NCBI RefSeq assembly: GCF_005405925.1
Contig: NZ_BJHV01000001.1
Span: 3,906,001 to 3,970,000 of the forward strand
Source of the DNA: Streptomyces antimycoticus
GTDB taxonomy: Bacteria > Actinomycetota > Actinomycetes > Streptomycetales > Streptomycetaceae
Length of the DNA: 64,000 bases
Direction of reading: 5' to 3'
The notes below the pieces were generated by a model, which was not told the DNA's origin, made no database searches, and saw only the letters and a list, made by a program, of their open reading frames with translations. Below are positions 1-8,259 of the stretch, piece by piece (within the stretch, counting starts at the first letter, position 1; every line of letters begins with the position of its first letter). The translations under genes were made by a program, and so were the position numbers.

Positions 1-24
1 AATTAAATCGGTGCGACGACAGCG

Positions 25-1046
<1,022 letters not shown>

Positions 1047-1050
<4 letters not shown>

Positions 1051-2476
1051 GCTCCTCCTCTCGACCCACGTCATCGACGGACGGGACCACGGGCGGCAAG
1101 GGCGCGGAGGAGAAGCCCGCGGCCGGCGCCGGGGCACCCCGTCGCACCAGGGCGGCGCCGCCGGGGGCGGTGGGCACCGGCCCGCCGACCCCAGGACCCC
1201 CGCTGCCAGGCCGGACGGGAACCGCACCACCGACCCGCGGGCCCCCGAGTCCAAGTCCCCCGAGGACGACGGCTTCGAGGACACCCGGACCGTGCTCGTC
1301 CGGTCCAAGCCGTCGGCCCCGCGTCCGGCCGCCGAGGTGCAGAAGGCCACCCCGAACGCGCCGGTCAAGCACGAGGGCAAGGCGCCGGATGTCCGGCAGC
1401 CCGACCCCCGGCAGCAGCAGAGCCGGCCGCAGGAGCACCGGCACCACGAGCCCAGGGGCATGGGCGCCCCGCACGGCGGCGGCGACATCGGCGACACCCT
1501 GACGCTGGTCATCAAGCCCATACCGGCCCCGTCGGCGACCCAGGCCGCACAGGACGCGAAGGCGGCGCTGAACGCCATCATCGCGGCGGCCGACGCCCGT
1601 TCGCCGCTCGTGGAGCCCGAGCCCCAGCCGCAGCCCGAATTCGAACTCGAACTGCCGGACGCCAAGCGCCGCAGCGGGCGCCACCGGCGCCGCGCCAACC
1701 GGTGGCGGACGTTCTTCTTCATCCTGTGGCGCGACATCTTCGTCACCGGCCGCGAGATGGGCCCCTTCCTGGGCCAGGTCATCGTGGAACCGTTCTTCAT
1801 GCTGTTCGTCTTCGGCAAGGTGCTCGGTGAGATCGGCTTCACCCAGCCCGGCTTCCAGCAGGTGCTGCTGCCCGGTGTGGTGGCCCTCAACAGCTTCCTG
1901 GTCGCCCTGCAGAACACCGCGCTGCCGCTGGCCATCGACTTCTCCTGGACCAAGGAGATCGAGGACCGATTGCTCGCACCCATCCCGGTCTCCCTGGTGG
2001 CGGTGGAGAAGGCGATCTTCGGCGCGATGCGCGGTCTGATCGGCTCCCTGGTCATGATCCCGATCGGTCTGGCGCTGCTGGACGACGTCTCCTGGCCGCT
2101 GGAGAAGATGCCGGTGACGCTGGGCATCCTGAGCCTCGGCGGATTGGTCGGCGGCTGCGTCGGCCTCACCCTGGGCACCCTGGCGCCCGCGCGCCACATC
2201 TCCATCGTCTTCGCCATGACGCTCACCCCGATCATGTTCACCGGGGCCACGCAGTTCCCGTGGCGGAGCCTGGAGACCGTCCGCTGGTTCCAGATCCTGT
2301 GCAGCTTCAACCCGTTGACCTACGTCACCGAGGCGATGCGCGGACTGCTGCTGGAACCAGGGCCCAAGGTGCCGGAATCGATCCCGCTGTGGATCTGCTT
2401 CTCCGCCATCGGAGCGGCGATCCTGATCTTCGGGACCATCGGCATCCGGGGCTTCAACCGCCGGGCGCAGGACTGA
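1047..2476 (+). CDS. ABC-2 type permease with long disordered N-terminus; apparent frameshift near 1197
   Basis: Membrane partner of the preceding ATPase. The ABC-2 core runs from about 1700 to 2476: a hydrophobic helix after a basic RRSGRHRRR stretch, further membrane segments, and the family-like FNPLTYVTEAMRG stretch near the C-terminus. The natural start is ATG 1047, which overlaps the ATPase stop. That frame has good GC-rich third positions only to about 1190. From about 1200 on, the frame with sensible codons is the one carrying the permease, whose first in-frame start is a poorly placed GTG at 1292. One missing base, for example in the C run 1197-1201, would join both parts into a protein of about 476 residues. 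The first 220 or so residues are Pro/Gly/charged, including an acidic PEPQPQPEFELEL stretch, which is unusual for this family. If the lesion is real, only a GTG-1292 product of 394 residues would be made. Confidence 0.78.
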
Positions 2477-2509
2477 GCGACGGCAGGATCGAGAGTAAGG
2501 CACCACACC

Positions 2510-3448
2510 ATGACGGCATCCGAGCAGACGAAGACAGCCATCGTGTTCCCCGGTATGGGGCCCTCCGGCTTCTCCGAGGTGGGCAGGTTCCTGACGCTCG
2601 ACCCGTTCGCCCGCAAGCGGCTCGCCGAGGCCGACGAGGCGCTGGGCTACTCGGTCTTCGACCGGCTCCGTGACTCCGAGGACGACTATTCCGAGGCCAC
2701 CCAGATCGCCTTCCTGGTGAACTCGATGGCCTCGGCGGACCGCGCGGAGCAGGAGCACGGACTGGTCCCGGACCTGTGCGTGGGCCCCAGCTTCGGGCAG
2801 AAGGCGGCCGCGGCGTATGTCAGCTCGCTCCCGTTCCCCGAGGTGGTGCGGCTCACCGCGGAGCTGGCCCGCTGTGAGCACGCGTACTTCGCCGAGGAGC
2901 ACCAGGACGCGGTCACCCACACCTTCGTCCGCACTCCGCAGGAGAAGCTGACGGAGATCCTCACCGAGCTCGGCGAGCGCGGTGAGTGGTACGACTACTC
3001 CGGCTATCTCGACGACGGCTTCTTCATGGTCTCGCTGCGCGAGAAGGAGCTGGAAGGCTTCAAGAAGGCGATCAGCCAGGCCGGCGGCTACTCCATGTAC
3101 ACCATGGTCCCGGCGGTGCACGCGCCCGCGTTCGCGGAGCTGCGGCGCCGGGCGGCCGAGGAGATCCTGCCGAAGTACGACATCCTCGACCCCAAGCTGC
3201 CCGTGGTCACCGACCAGGACGGCACCATCGTGACCTCGGCCGACGCGCTGCGCACGATGCTTCTGGACACCTTCGACCTGCCGATCCACTGGCCGAAGGT
3301 GGTGGACACGCTCAAGGGCGCCGGGGTGTCGAAGATGTACATCACCGGGCCGGACAACCTCTTCCACCGACTGGACCGCACCAAGTCCAACTTCGAGGTG
3401 GTGACGGTGGGTCCGGGCAAGCGCTCGCGGCCCGCGCGCAAGCGCTGA
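2510..3448 (+). CDS. Discrete acyltransferase-like protein, probably VinK-type transacylase
   Basis: A 312-residue freestanding protein of the malonyl-CoA:ACP transacylase fold. FPGMGPSG at residues 13-20 corresponds to the usual GQGSQ region. The nucleophile elbow is GPSFG with Ser94, not GHSxG, and the partner His is His204 in VPAVHAPAF. The Ser-His pair is therefore intact, but the His before the nucleophile is Pro. From memory, this combination occurs in discrete transacylases such as VinK of vicenistatin biosynthesis, which move a dipeptidyl beta-aminoacyl group from a standalone carrier protein to the PKS loading carrier. The PKS modules here all have their own AT, which fits a starter-handling rather than an extender-loading role. 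An AAGG sequence about 9 bases upstream supports ATG 2510. The gene follows the permease by 33 bases and is probably in the same transcript. An editing or ordinary malonyl transferase role is the alternative. Confidence 0.72.
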   Translation: MTASEQTKTAIVFPGMGPSGFSEVGRFLTLDPFARKRLAEADEALGYSVFDRLRDSEDDYSEATQIAFLVNSMASADRAEQEHGLVPDLCVGPSFGQKAAAAYVSSLPFPEVVRLTAELARCEHAYFAEEHQDAVTHTFVRTPQEKLTEILTELGERGEWYDYSGYLDDGFFMVSLREKELEGFKKAISQAGGYSMYTMVPAVHAPAFAELRRRAAEEILPKYDILDPKLPVVTDQDGTIVTSADALRTMLLDTFDLPIHWPKVVDTLKGAGVSKMYITGPDNLFHRLDRTKSNFEVVTVGPGKRSRPARKR

Positions 3449-3479
3449 TGACGGCGTAACACGCAGCGCGGCGATGCTC

Positions 3480-3523
3480 CGCCCAACGCCCCGTGACTCA
3501 ACCGAGTTGACGGGGCGTTGGCG
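3480..3523. terminator. Bidirectional intrinsic terminator hairpin
   Basis: Arms AACGCCCCGT (3485-3494) and ACGGGGCGTT (3510-3519) match perfectly, and the stem extends outward across a one-base bulge (CGCC/GGCG). The 15-base loop holds a small CAA/TTG pairing. It lies between the convergent acyltransferase and STAND genes, so it can serve both. There is no U-tract, which is common in Streptomyces. Confidence 0.7.
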
Positions 3524-3564
3524 TAATTCGGGGATGTCCGAGGTGCGCCGTTCGCCCCCGTGCC

Positions 3565-6276
3565 TCAGGGGTGGTTGCCGGTTTCCCGGAAGATGGCGAG
3601 CGCCTTCGTTCGGGCGTCGATGGCCTTCTTGAATCGCCGCCTCGCCAGCAGAGCGTTGCTGAGGTTGTGCAAGGCCAGACCCTCACGGTGACGGTCGCCG
3701 GTTTCCCGGAAGATGGCGAGCGCCCTCGTCTGGACGTCGACGGCTTCCTTGAATCGTCCCGCCTTCGACAGAGTGGCGCCGAGGTTGTGCAACGCCAATC
3801 CTTCACGGTGGTGGTCGCCGAGTTCGCGGTAAATGGCCGCGGCCTGGGTGTGAGCCTCGACAGCCTCACTCAACCGCCCCATCTCGCCCAGAGGCCGACC
3901 GAGATTGTTCAGCGCTTGGCTTTCACCATGGCGGTCACTGGTCTCACGGAAAACAGCGGCGGCCCGGGTGTGCGCATCGATGGCCTCGCCGAACCGTCCC
4001 ACCTCGACCAGGGCCAGGCCATGGTTGTTCAGCGCGATGCCTTCACGGTGGCGGTCGCCGACCTCACCGTAGATCGCGGCGGCCTTGGCGTGAGCGTCGA
4101 TGGCCTGGTCGAACCGCCGCAGCCCGACCAGAGCCCGGCCGAGGTTGTTGAACGCCAGTGCTTCACCGTAGCGGTCACCGTAGGTGCGAAAGATGGTGGC
4201 GGCCACCATATGGTATTCGCCGGCGCTTTCGAACTGCCGCAGCTCGGTCAGGACGCCGCCGGCGTTGTTCAGCGCATGGGCGGCATCCTGGCGGTTGCCC
4301 GTCTTACGGAAAATGGTGGCCGCCTGGGTGTAGGCGATGAGCGCATCCTCGAACCGCCGCAGCTTATTTAGGGTGATGCCGAGGTTGCTGAGCGCATGCC
4401 CTTCCCTCTTGCCGTCGCCGGCTTCATGGAAAATGGTGACCGCCCGGGTATGCGCGGTGACGGCATCGTCGAACCGCCGCAGCTCGGTCAGCGCGCTGCC
4501 GAGATTCGTCAGCGCCCCCGCCTCACCGTCGCGGTCCCCGAGGTCGCGATAGACGATTGCGGCATTGTCGTGGGCGTCGATGGCCTCGTCGAACCGCCGC
4601 AGCCCGGCAAAAGCAAGACCGAGCTGGTTCAGCGCCACCGCTTCACCGCAGCGATCACCAGACTCACGGCAAATGGCCAGGGCCGTCGTCGTGACCGTCA
4701 CCCAGTCATCAAAGGCATGGCTGTCGTGCAGGTACCGGGTAAGAGCGTCCGCAAGGTCGAAGCTGGTTTTCTGGAGGCCGAATCGCGGAGCCGCGGTGAC
4801 GGTGGCGACGAGGTTGGGGCGTTCGGCGTCCAGCCAGGCCAGCGCGCCGTCGCGGTCGGGGAAACGGGACGAGGGGGCGCCGCGTCGCGTGTCCAGATGG
4901 GAGTCGGCGGCCTCCGCGGTGGCCTGGTAGTAGGCGAAGAGACGGGAGCGGGCCACATCACGTTCGTCGCTGTCGGCGTGGAGGCGCCCCTTCTCGTCGG
5001 CATACAGGCGCACGAGGTCGTGAAACCGCCAGCGGCCCCAGACGTGTGCGGGTTCGAGCAGGTGGGCGCGGGCCAGGTCCTGAAGGAGCCCCTCCACCTC
5101 GTACGAGTCGTCGCCGGCGAGGTTGGCGGCGGTCCCGGTGGAAAGATCGTCGCCAGGGTTGAGCGACAGCAACCGGAACAGGCGGGCCTGTTGACGGCCG
5201 AGGTGCTGGTGGGAGAGATCGAAGGCAGCGCGTACCGCGCGCTCCTCGCGGCGGAGCCGGTCCAGCCGGCGGTGCTCCGCCTCAAGCGCCAGAGCCAGGG
5301 AGGCCAGAGGCCGCTTGGGAGCATCAGCCAGCAGGGCGCTCGCGATACGCAGGGCCAGCGGCAGGCCGGCACAGAGGCGGGCGATGGCGTCCGCGTGCTC
5401 CGGCTCGTCCCGCACACGGGTGTCGTCGGGGCCAAGGGCGTTGTGCAGGGCCTGGTTGAGCAACTCGATGGAGGATCCCACGTCGAGGACGTCGACGTCG
5501 TGCAGACGAGCGTCGACGTCCAGAGTGTGACGGGAGGTGAGCAGAGCGGCGGTGGTGCCATCGGTGGGCAGCAGAGGTCGGGCTTGCTCCTCGTCGGAGG
5601 CGTTGTCGATGACGACCAGTATCCGCCGTCCCTGTTCCGCGAAGGCGGCCAGCACACTGCGATACAGCCGCGTACGGTCCTGTAGCCCGTCGGGGATGTG
5701 CTCGCCGGGCATTCCCAGAGCCCGTAACAGACCGTCCAGGGCGTGCTCTGGAGGCAGGCGGCGTTCGCTGTCGTAGCCGAACATGTCGACGAACAGCACG
5801 CCGCCGGGAAACCAGCCCGGCTCCTTCAACGCCCGGGTGGCCGTCTGTACGACCAGTTCGGTCTTGCCGACTCCGGCCATCCCCGCCACCGCCGCCAGCA
5901 GCGGTGCTTTCCGCTGCTCCCTGCCGGGAGCGAGGCCCTCGAGCAACCGCTCCACCTGCTCCTCACGACCGGTGAAAGTGCCTGACGCCGGAGGGAGCGC
6001 GGACAGCGCCGGGGTGACCTGTGGCGGCAACTGAACGGTGATGTCCCGGCCCTGGATCACGGCGTGGAAGAACACACCACCATTGATCGTGTTCGACGCC
6101 GCCCCGCTCGCGCCGTCCCACCCGATGGCACCTGCCTCGGCCATGCCGCTCAGCCCTGTGGCGACGGGCTCAGCCCCGTCCACGTCTGTCGCCCGAGCTC
6201 GCCACCGGCGCCGCCGGCCAGCGCCACCAGCAGCGTTTTCACCGATATCGGATCCATCTCGCACCCCCGTAGGCAC
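3565..6276 (-). CDS. STAND/NB-ARC ATPase with C-terminal TPR array
   Basis: A cytoplasmic signalling-type ATPase of 903 residues as read from GTG 6276. The NB-ARC core has Walker A AGMAGVGKT at about 131-139, Walker B RILVVIDN around 218-225, a sensor-like LLTSRH stretch, and GLPLALR. A winged-helix-like linker follows and then nine TPR units to the end. Such proteins bind ATP and change oligomeric state when the repeats sense a ligand; in Streptomyces they are abundant and mostly uncharacterised, and I cannot name a target. The N-terminus is doubtful. The start typical of this family (MDPISVKTLLVALAGGAGG) lies in another frame at 6257, behind a GGGGGTG ribosome binding site, and runs into a stop at 6150. 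A single missing base around 6165-6180 would fuse it cleanly to this frame. Convergent with the acyltransferase gene; probably not part of the polyketide pathway. Confidence 0.85.
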   Translation of the reverse strand: MPTGVRDGSDIGENAAGGAGRRRRWRARATDVDGAEPVATGLSGMAEAGAIGWDGASGAASNTINGGVFFHAVIQGRDITVQLPPQVTPALSALPPASGTFTGREEQVERLLEGLAPGREQRKAPLLAAVAGMAGVGKTELVVQTATRALKEPGWFPGGVLFVDMFGYDSERRLPPEHALDGLLRALGMPGEHIPDGLQDRTRLYRSVLAAFAEQGRRILVVIDNASDEEQARPLLPTDGTTAALLTSRHTLDVDARLHDVDVLDVGSSIELLNQALHNALGPDDTRVRDEPEHADAIARLCAGLPLALRIASALLADAPKRPLASLALALEAEHRRLDRLRREERAVRAAFDLSHQHLGRQQARLFRLLSLNPGDDLSTGTAANLAGDDSYEVEGLLQDLARAHLLEPAHVWGRWRFHDLVRLYADEKGRLHADSDERDVARSRLFAYYQATAEAADSHLDTRRGAPSSRFPDRDGALAWLDAERPNLVATVTAAPRFGLQKTSFDLADALTRYLHDSHAFDDWVTVTTTALAICRESGDRCGEAVALNQLGLAFAGLRRFDEAIDAHDNAAIVYRDLGDRDGEAGALTNLGSALTELRRFDDAVTAHTRAVTIFHEAGDGKREGHALSNLGITLNKLRRFEDALIAYTQAATIFRKTGNRQDAAHALNNAGGVLTELRQFESAGEYHMVAATIFRTYGDRYGEALAFNNLGRALVGLRRFDQAIDAHAKAAAIYGEVGDRHREGIALNNHGLALVEVGRFGEAIDAHTRAAAVFRETSDRHGESQALNNLGRPLGEMGRLSEAVEAHTQAAAIYRELGDHHREGLALHNLGATLSKAGRFKEAVDVQTRALAIFRETGDRHREGLALHNLSNALLARRRFKKAIDARTKALAIFRETGNHP
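3580..4659 (-). repeat. Nine tandem 120-bp units encoding 40-residue TPRs
   Basis: Coding repeats with exact 120-base spacing. Each unit reads roughly GDRxxEAxALNNLGxAL, then xxRFxEAIDAHTxAxxIFRE. The units are diverged, with the fourth least regular (AGEYHMVAATIF). The 40-residue period, longer than the classical 34, matches the kinesin-light-chain-like TPRs common in bacterial STAND proteins. Four residues and the stop follow the last unit, so the array reaches the very C-terminus. Confidence 0.9.
6150..6257 (-). other. Out-of-frame N-terminal segment of the STAND gene (35 codons)
   Basis: ATG 6257 is preceded by a GGGGGTG motif about 4 bases upstream and opens a 35-codon frame beginning MDPISVKTLL. 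It overlaps the N-terminal codons of the 903-residue frame. The Ala/Gly/Leu-rich opening is the one I associate with this family. If one base is restored in the GGGG run (RNA strand, about 6174-6177) or the adjacent CCC run, it continues as TWTG..PVATGLSGMAEAG into the STAND protein. It may be the real start interrupted by a lesion or sequence error, not a separate gene. Confidence 0.55.
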
Positions 6277-6384
6277 ATCGGTTGCTCACCGACGGTAAAC
6301 ACAATAGGGGGACCGCCACCCGGGTTGGAACAGGTTGACAGACCGTGTAGCCCCTGCGTCGACCAGCTGGGCACACCATGACGA

Positions 6385-6404
6385 CGGCCCCGGTCCGGGG
6401 GCCG
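6385..6404 (-). terminator. Possible terminator after the DUF397 gene
   Basis: CGGCCCC (6385-6391) pairs with GGGGCCG (6398-6404) around a six-base loop, about 30 bases past the DUF397 stop. It lies in the 157-base gap 6277-6433, which must also hold the STAND promoter. I see no convincing -10/-35 pair for that promoter. Confidence 0.4.
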
Positions 6405-6433
6405 ATCGCTTCGGTGGCTGGTTGCAGGAGGGG

Positions 6434-6643
6434 TCAGGTGGCGGGGAACTCCCCGCGCCGGACGGCGGAGACGAACGACGACCAGGCGGTCGGCTCGAAC
6501 ATGAGCGCCGGGCCGTGCGGGTCCTTGCTGTCACGGACGGGGACCACGCCGCGCGAGGCGGCGAGGTTGGCGGCGATCTCTATGCACTGGCCGCCGTTGT
6601 CGCTGTACGAGGACTTGAACCAACGCGGGGACTCGGTCGTCAC
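6434..6643 (-). CDS. DUF397 domain small protein
   Basis: A 69-residue protein with the DUF397 signature WFKSSYSDNGGQCIEIA near the start and VRDSKDPHGPALMFEPTAWSSFV toward the end. It starts with GTG 6643, which shares GTGA with the upstream regulator's stop; AAAGGG inside the regulator gene is the probable ribosome binding site. DUF397 proteins in Streptomyces are small partners of XRE/DUF5753 regulators (WhiJ-like loci) and are thought to modulate their DNA binding. The translational coupling supports a stoichiometric pair. Function beyond that is not visible. Confidence 0.88.
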   Translation of the reverse strand: MTTESPRWFKSSYSDNGGQCIEIAANLAASRGVVPVRDSKDPHGPALMFEPTAWSSFVSAVRRGEFPAT

Positions 6644-7473
6644 AGGGTGCCCTTTCGCAACTGGTTGACCATGGCCACAGATTCCGCCTGCGAGCAGGCT
6701 TCGGCCTGTAGTTGATGGTAGGCCGTCAACACGGGCAGAACGAACTTGCCGTCCCGTTCGAGATGGCCCCGCTGCGCGGATTCGGCGTACGACATCAGCG
6801 AGCGGTCCGCCATCGTGAGGATGGTGACCGGCAGATTGAACGGGCGGCGGGCCCCCATGGTGAACGGGGCGACCTGGAGCACGGTGTTCGGCAGCTCGGC
6901 GAACTCGGCAAGCCGTGCCAACTGGGCATCCATGACGGCCGGTTCGCCGATGGGACGGCGGAGACAGCTTTCGTCCAGCACCACGAAGATCAGCGGTGGG
7001 CGCGTCCGGACGAGCGCGGTCTGCCGTTCCTCGACGAGCGTCACCCGCTCGTGCGCCTGCTCGACCGTGATCGCTCCCCGCTTGAGGGCGCTGTCCGCCA
7101 GCACCGCCGCGTACTCCGGTGTCTGGAGAAGCCCGGGGATGACGCCCACTTCGTACAACCGTATCTCCGTCGCGCGCCCCTCATAGCCGACGAACTCCGG
7201 GAACCCCTCCAGCAGGCTGCCGTGGCGGATCTCGCGGAACTGGCGCTCAAAGGTGTCCTCACCCTCGATGCCGAAGGCGCGGTCCGCGCTACGCGAGAAG
7301 CGGAGGGTCGGAGGTTTCCGACCATTTTCGACGGCCGAAACATGCACACTGGAATATTCGGCACGAGCGGCAAGGTCCTCTTGAGTCCAGCCGCGAGCCT
7401 CCCGCAGCCTCCGTAACCGCGCCCCGTAGGCCGCCTCGGGCGAGGCGTCCGGATTCAACTCGTTCTTGTTCAC
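6640..7473 (-). CDS. XRE-family helix-turn-helix regulator with DUF5753 domain (WhiJ-like)
   Basis: A 277-residue transcription regulator. Residues about 17-70 form the DNA-binding helix-turn-helix (RLRRLREARGWTQEDLAARA, then SSVHVSAVENGRKPP). The rest, from about 90, is DUF5753, with the recognisable VGVIPGLLQTPEYAAVL and a C-terminal SYAESAQRGHLERD region. I chose GTG 7473 (VNKNELNPD) because the helix-turn-helix begins normally there. The longer open frame to 7893 would read antisense through the divergent genes with an atypical composition. It is coupled to the DUF397 gene by a four-base overlap and faces three small genes across a 107-base gap containing an inverted repeat, a plausible operator. 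Proteins of this type regulate development or neighbouring small genes; a link to the polyketide cluster is not shown. Confidence 0.88.
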   Translation of the reverse strand: MNKNELNPDASPEAAYGARLRRLREARGWTQEDLAARAEYSSVHVSAVENGRKPPTLRFSRSADRAFGIEGEDTFERQFREIRHGSLLEGFPEFVGYEGRATEIRLYEVGVIPGLLQTPEYAAVLADSALKRGAITVEQAHERVTLVEERQTALVRTRPPLIFVVLDESCLRRPIGEPAVMDAQLARLAEFAELPNTVLQVAPFTMGARRPFNLPVTILTMADRSLMSYAESAQRGHLERDGKFVLPVLTAYHQLQAEACSQAESVAMVNQLRKGTL

Positions 7474-7580
7474 AGGTCGTTCCCGAGCCTTCCATCCTGT
7501 GCTGACACGTTGAACAGGTCTCCTCAGTAGGCCACGCTGCACTCGCTTGGTAGTGGAGTCACTACAGAGAGGAGTGGTCG
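7474..7580. promoter_or_regulatory. Divergent intergenic region with operator-like palindrome
   Basis: This gap separates the XRE regulator from three small genes. The inverted repeat GTAGTG-GAGT-CACTAC (7550-7565) sits directly before the GAGAGGAG ribosome binding site (about 7567-7574) of the first small gene. That is a good place for repression. On the leftward strand CAGGAT (7499-7494) could be a -10 element for the regulator. No clear -35 partner is visible for either direction. Confidence 0.5.
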
Positions 7581-7673
7581 GTGGCCGACGAGACCACGAA
7601 CCCACCGGGCCTGCCGGAGCTTGAGCCCGTGGAGTTGCTGTGCGCGCCGCACGGGATGGTGGTGATCCGGTGA
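7581..7673 (+). CDS. Very small protein (30 aa), first of a coupled trio
   Basis: GTG 7581 follows a near-ideal GAGAGGAG ribosome binding site about 6 bases upstream. The 30-residue product is MADETTNPPGLPELEPVELL followed by CAPHGMVVIR. It has one Cys and no membrane segment. Its stop overlaps the next start as GTGA (7670-7673), so it may act partly as a leader that couples translation. I recognise it only as a type of tiny protein found next to WhiJ-like regulators in Streptomyces. Function unknown. Confidence 0.65.
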   Translation: MADETTNPPGLPELEPVELLCAPHGMVVIR

Positions 7674-7990
7674 CCGCCGACGGGCGGGCCGCCCCCGTCC
7701 TCTCCCCCGGGTGCGCTCTGTGCGCCACCCCCGGCGACTTCGGGCCCCACAACCCCACCGAGCCACGCTCGGGCCTGTGCCCCGCGTGCGTCGCGGCCGG
7801 GAAGCCCACCCGCGACGGCCTCGAACAGGCCGTGGTGATCGTCGCCGGACAGGCGCTCACCGGAGCCGAAACCCTCGACCTGGCCGACGCCACGCCCGAA
7901 GAACTGGCCTACCACCTCGGCGCGGTGAAGCGGAGCCTGCGCGGCCTGCTCCAACTCCTCGCCCGCGTAGCGGGAGAGGAGGACCGCTGA
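7670..7990 (+). CDS. Small protein with two CxxC pairs, unknown function
   Basis: A 106-residue protein from GTG 7670, which overlaps the previous stop by four bases. The longer open frame to 7640 has no better start. Residues about 16-45 hold CALC and CPAC about 27 residues apart, a possible zinc-binding knuckle. The rest is helical and Ala/Leu-rich (PEELAYHLGAVKRSLRGLLQLL). The stop and the next start overlap as TGATG. No family name can be given from the sequence. Confidence 0.75.
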   Translation: MTADGRAAPVLSPGCALCATPGDFGPHNPTEPRSGLCPACVAAGKPTRDGLEQAVVIVAGQALTGAETLDLADATPEELAYHLGAVKRSLRGLLQLLARVAGEEDR

Positions 7991-8205
7991 TGGCCGACAA
8001 CCGGCCTGACCGGGACGAACGGCCGAAGATGACGATGCGCGTCTACACCATGGCGCGCAACGGGATCGTCACCACCCGACGCGCGATGGTGACCGTCCTC
8101 GACGGGAAGCAGAGCGACACCTACTCATTGGGACAAGCGTGGCCACCGTGCCAGTGCCCCCGCCATCGCGACCACAACAACCCCGGCCGAATCAGGCTCC
8201 TCTGA
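7990..8205 (+). CDS. Small basic protein, unknown function
   Basis: A 71-residue protein starting at ATG 7990, one base overlapping the previous stop. It is rich in Arg and Asp (MADNRPDRDERPKM), has a beta-prone middle (MRVYTMARNGIVTTRRAMVT) and ends in a Cys/His-containing tail (PPCQCPRHRDHNNPGR) that could bind metal. It is the last gene of the coupled trio and ends 8 bases before a strong hairpin. The trio and the facing regulator pair look like one conserved unit; the biochemical role is unknown. Confidence 0.72.
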   Translation: MADNRPDRDERPKMTMRVYTMARNGIVTTRRAMVTVLDGKQSDTYSLGQAWPPCQCPRHRDHNNPGRIRLL

Positions 8206-8212
8206 ACACGAC

Positions 8213-8253
8213 GACGGCCTGTTGCCACCCCACAGGGGTGGCAACAGGCCGTC
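8213..8253. terminator. Strong bidirectional terminator hairpin
   Basis: Two perfectly complementary 19-base arms, 8213-8231 and 8235-8253, flank the three-base loop ACA. It lies between the small-gene trio ending at 8205 and the stop of PKS D at 8260. It can therefore end both transcripts and mark the edge of the polyketide operon. Confidence 0.88.
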
Positions 8254-8259
8254 CGTCCG

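Noticed and set aside
1292..1294. GTG 1292 as the genuine start of the permease
   Set aside because: No ribosome binding site is apparent. Coding quality extends upstream in that frame to about 1200, and ATG 1047 is coupled to the ATPase stop; a frameshift explains the data better.
3580..4659. Tandem 120-base repeats as a CRISPR array or non-coding satellite
   Set aside because: The units are diverged, in frame and encode TPR helices; there are no spacers or identical short repeats.
6335..6340. TTGACA on the plus strand as a -35 box
   Set aside because: No -10 element follows at 16-19 bases, and there is no rightward gene downstream.
7474..7893. N-terminal extension of the XRE regulator to 7893
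   Set aside because: It would overlap the divergent small genes and the palindrome, has Ser/Arg/Pro-rich shadow composition, and the helix-turn-helix begins normally at GTG 7473.
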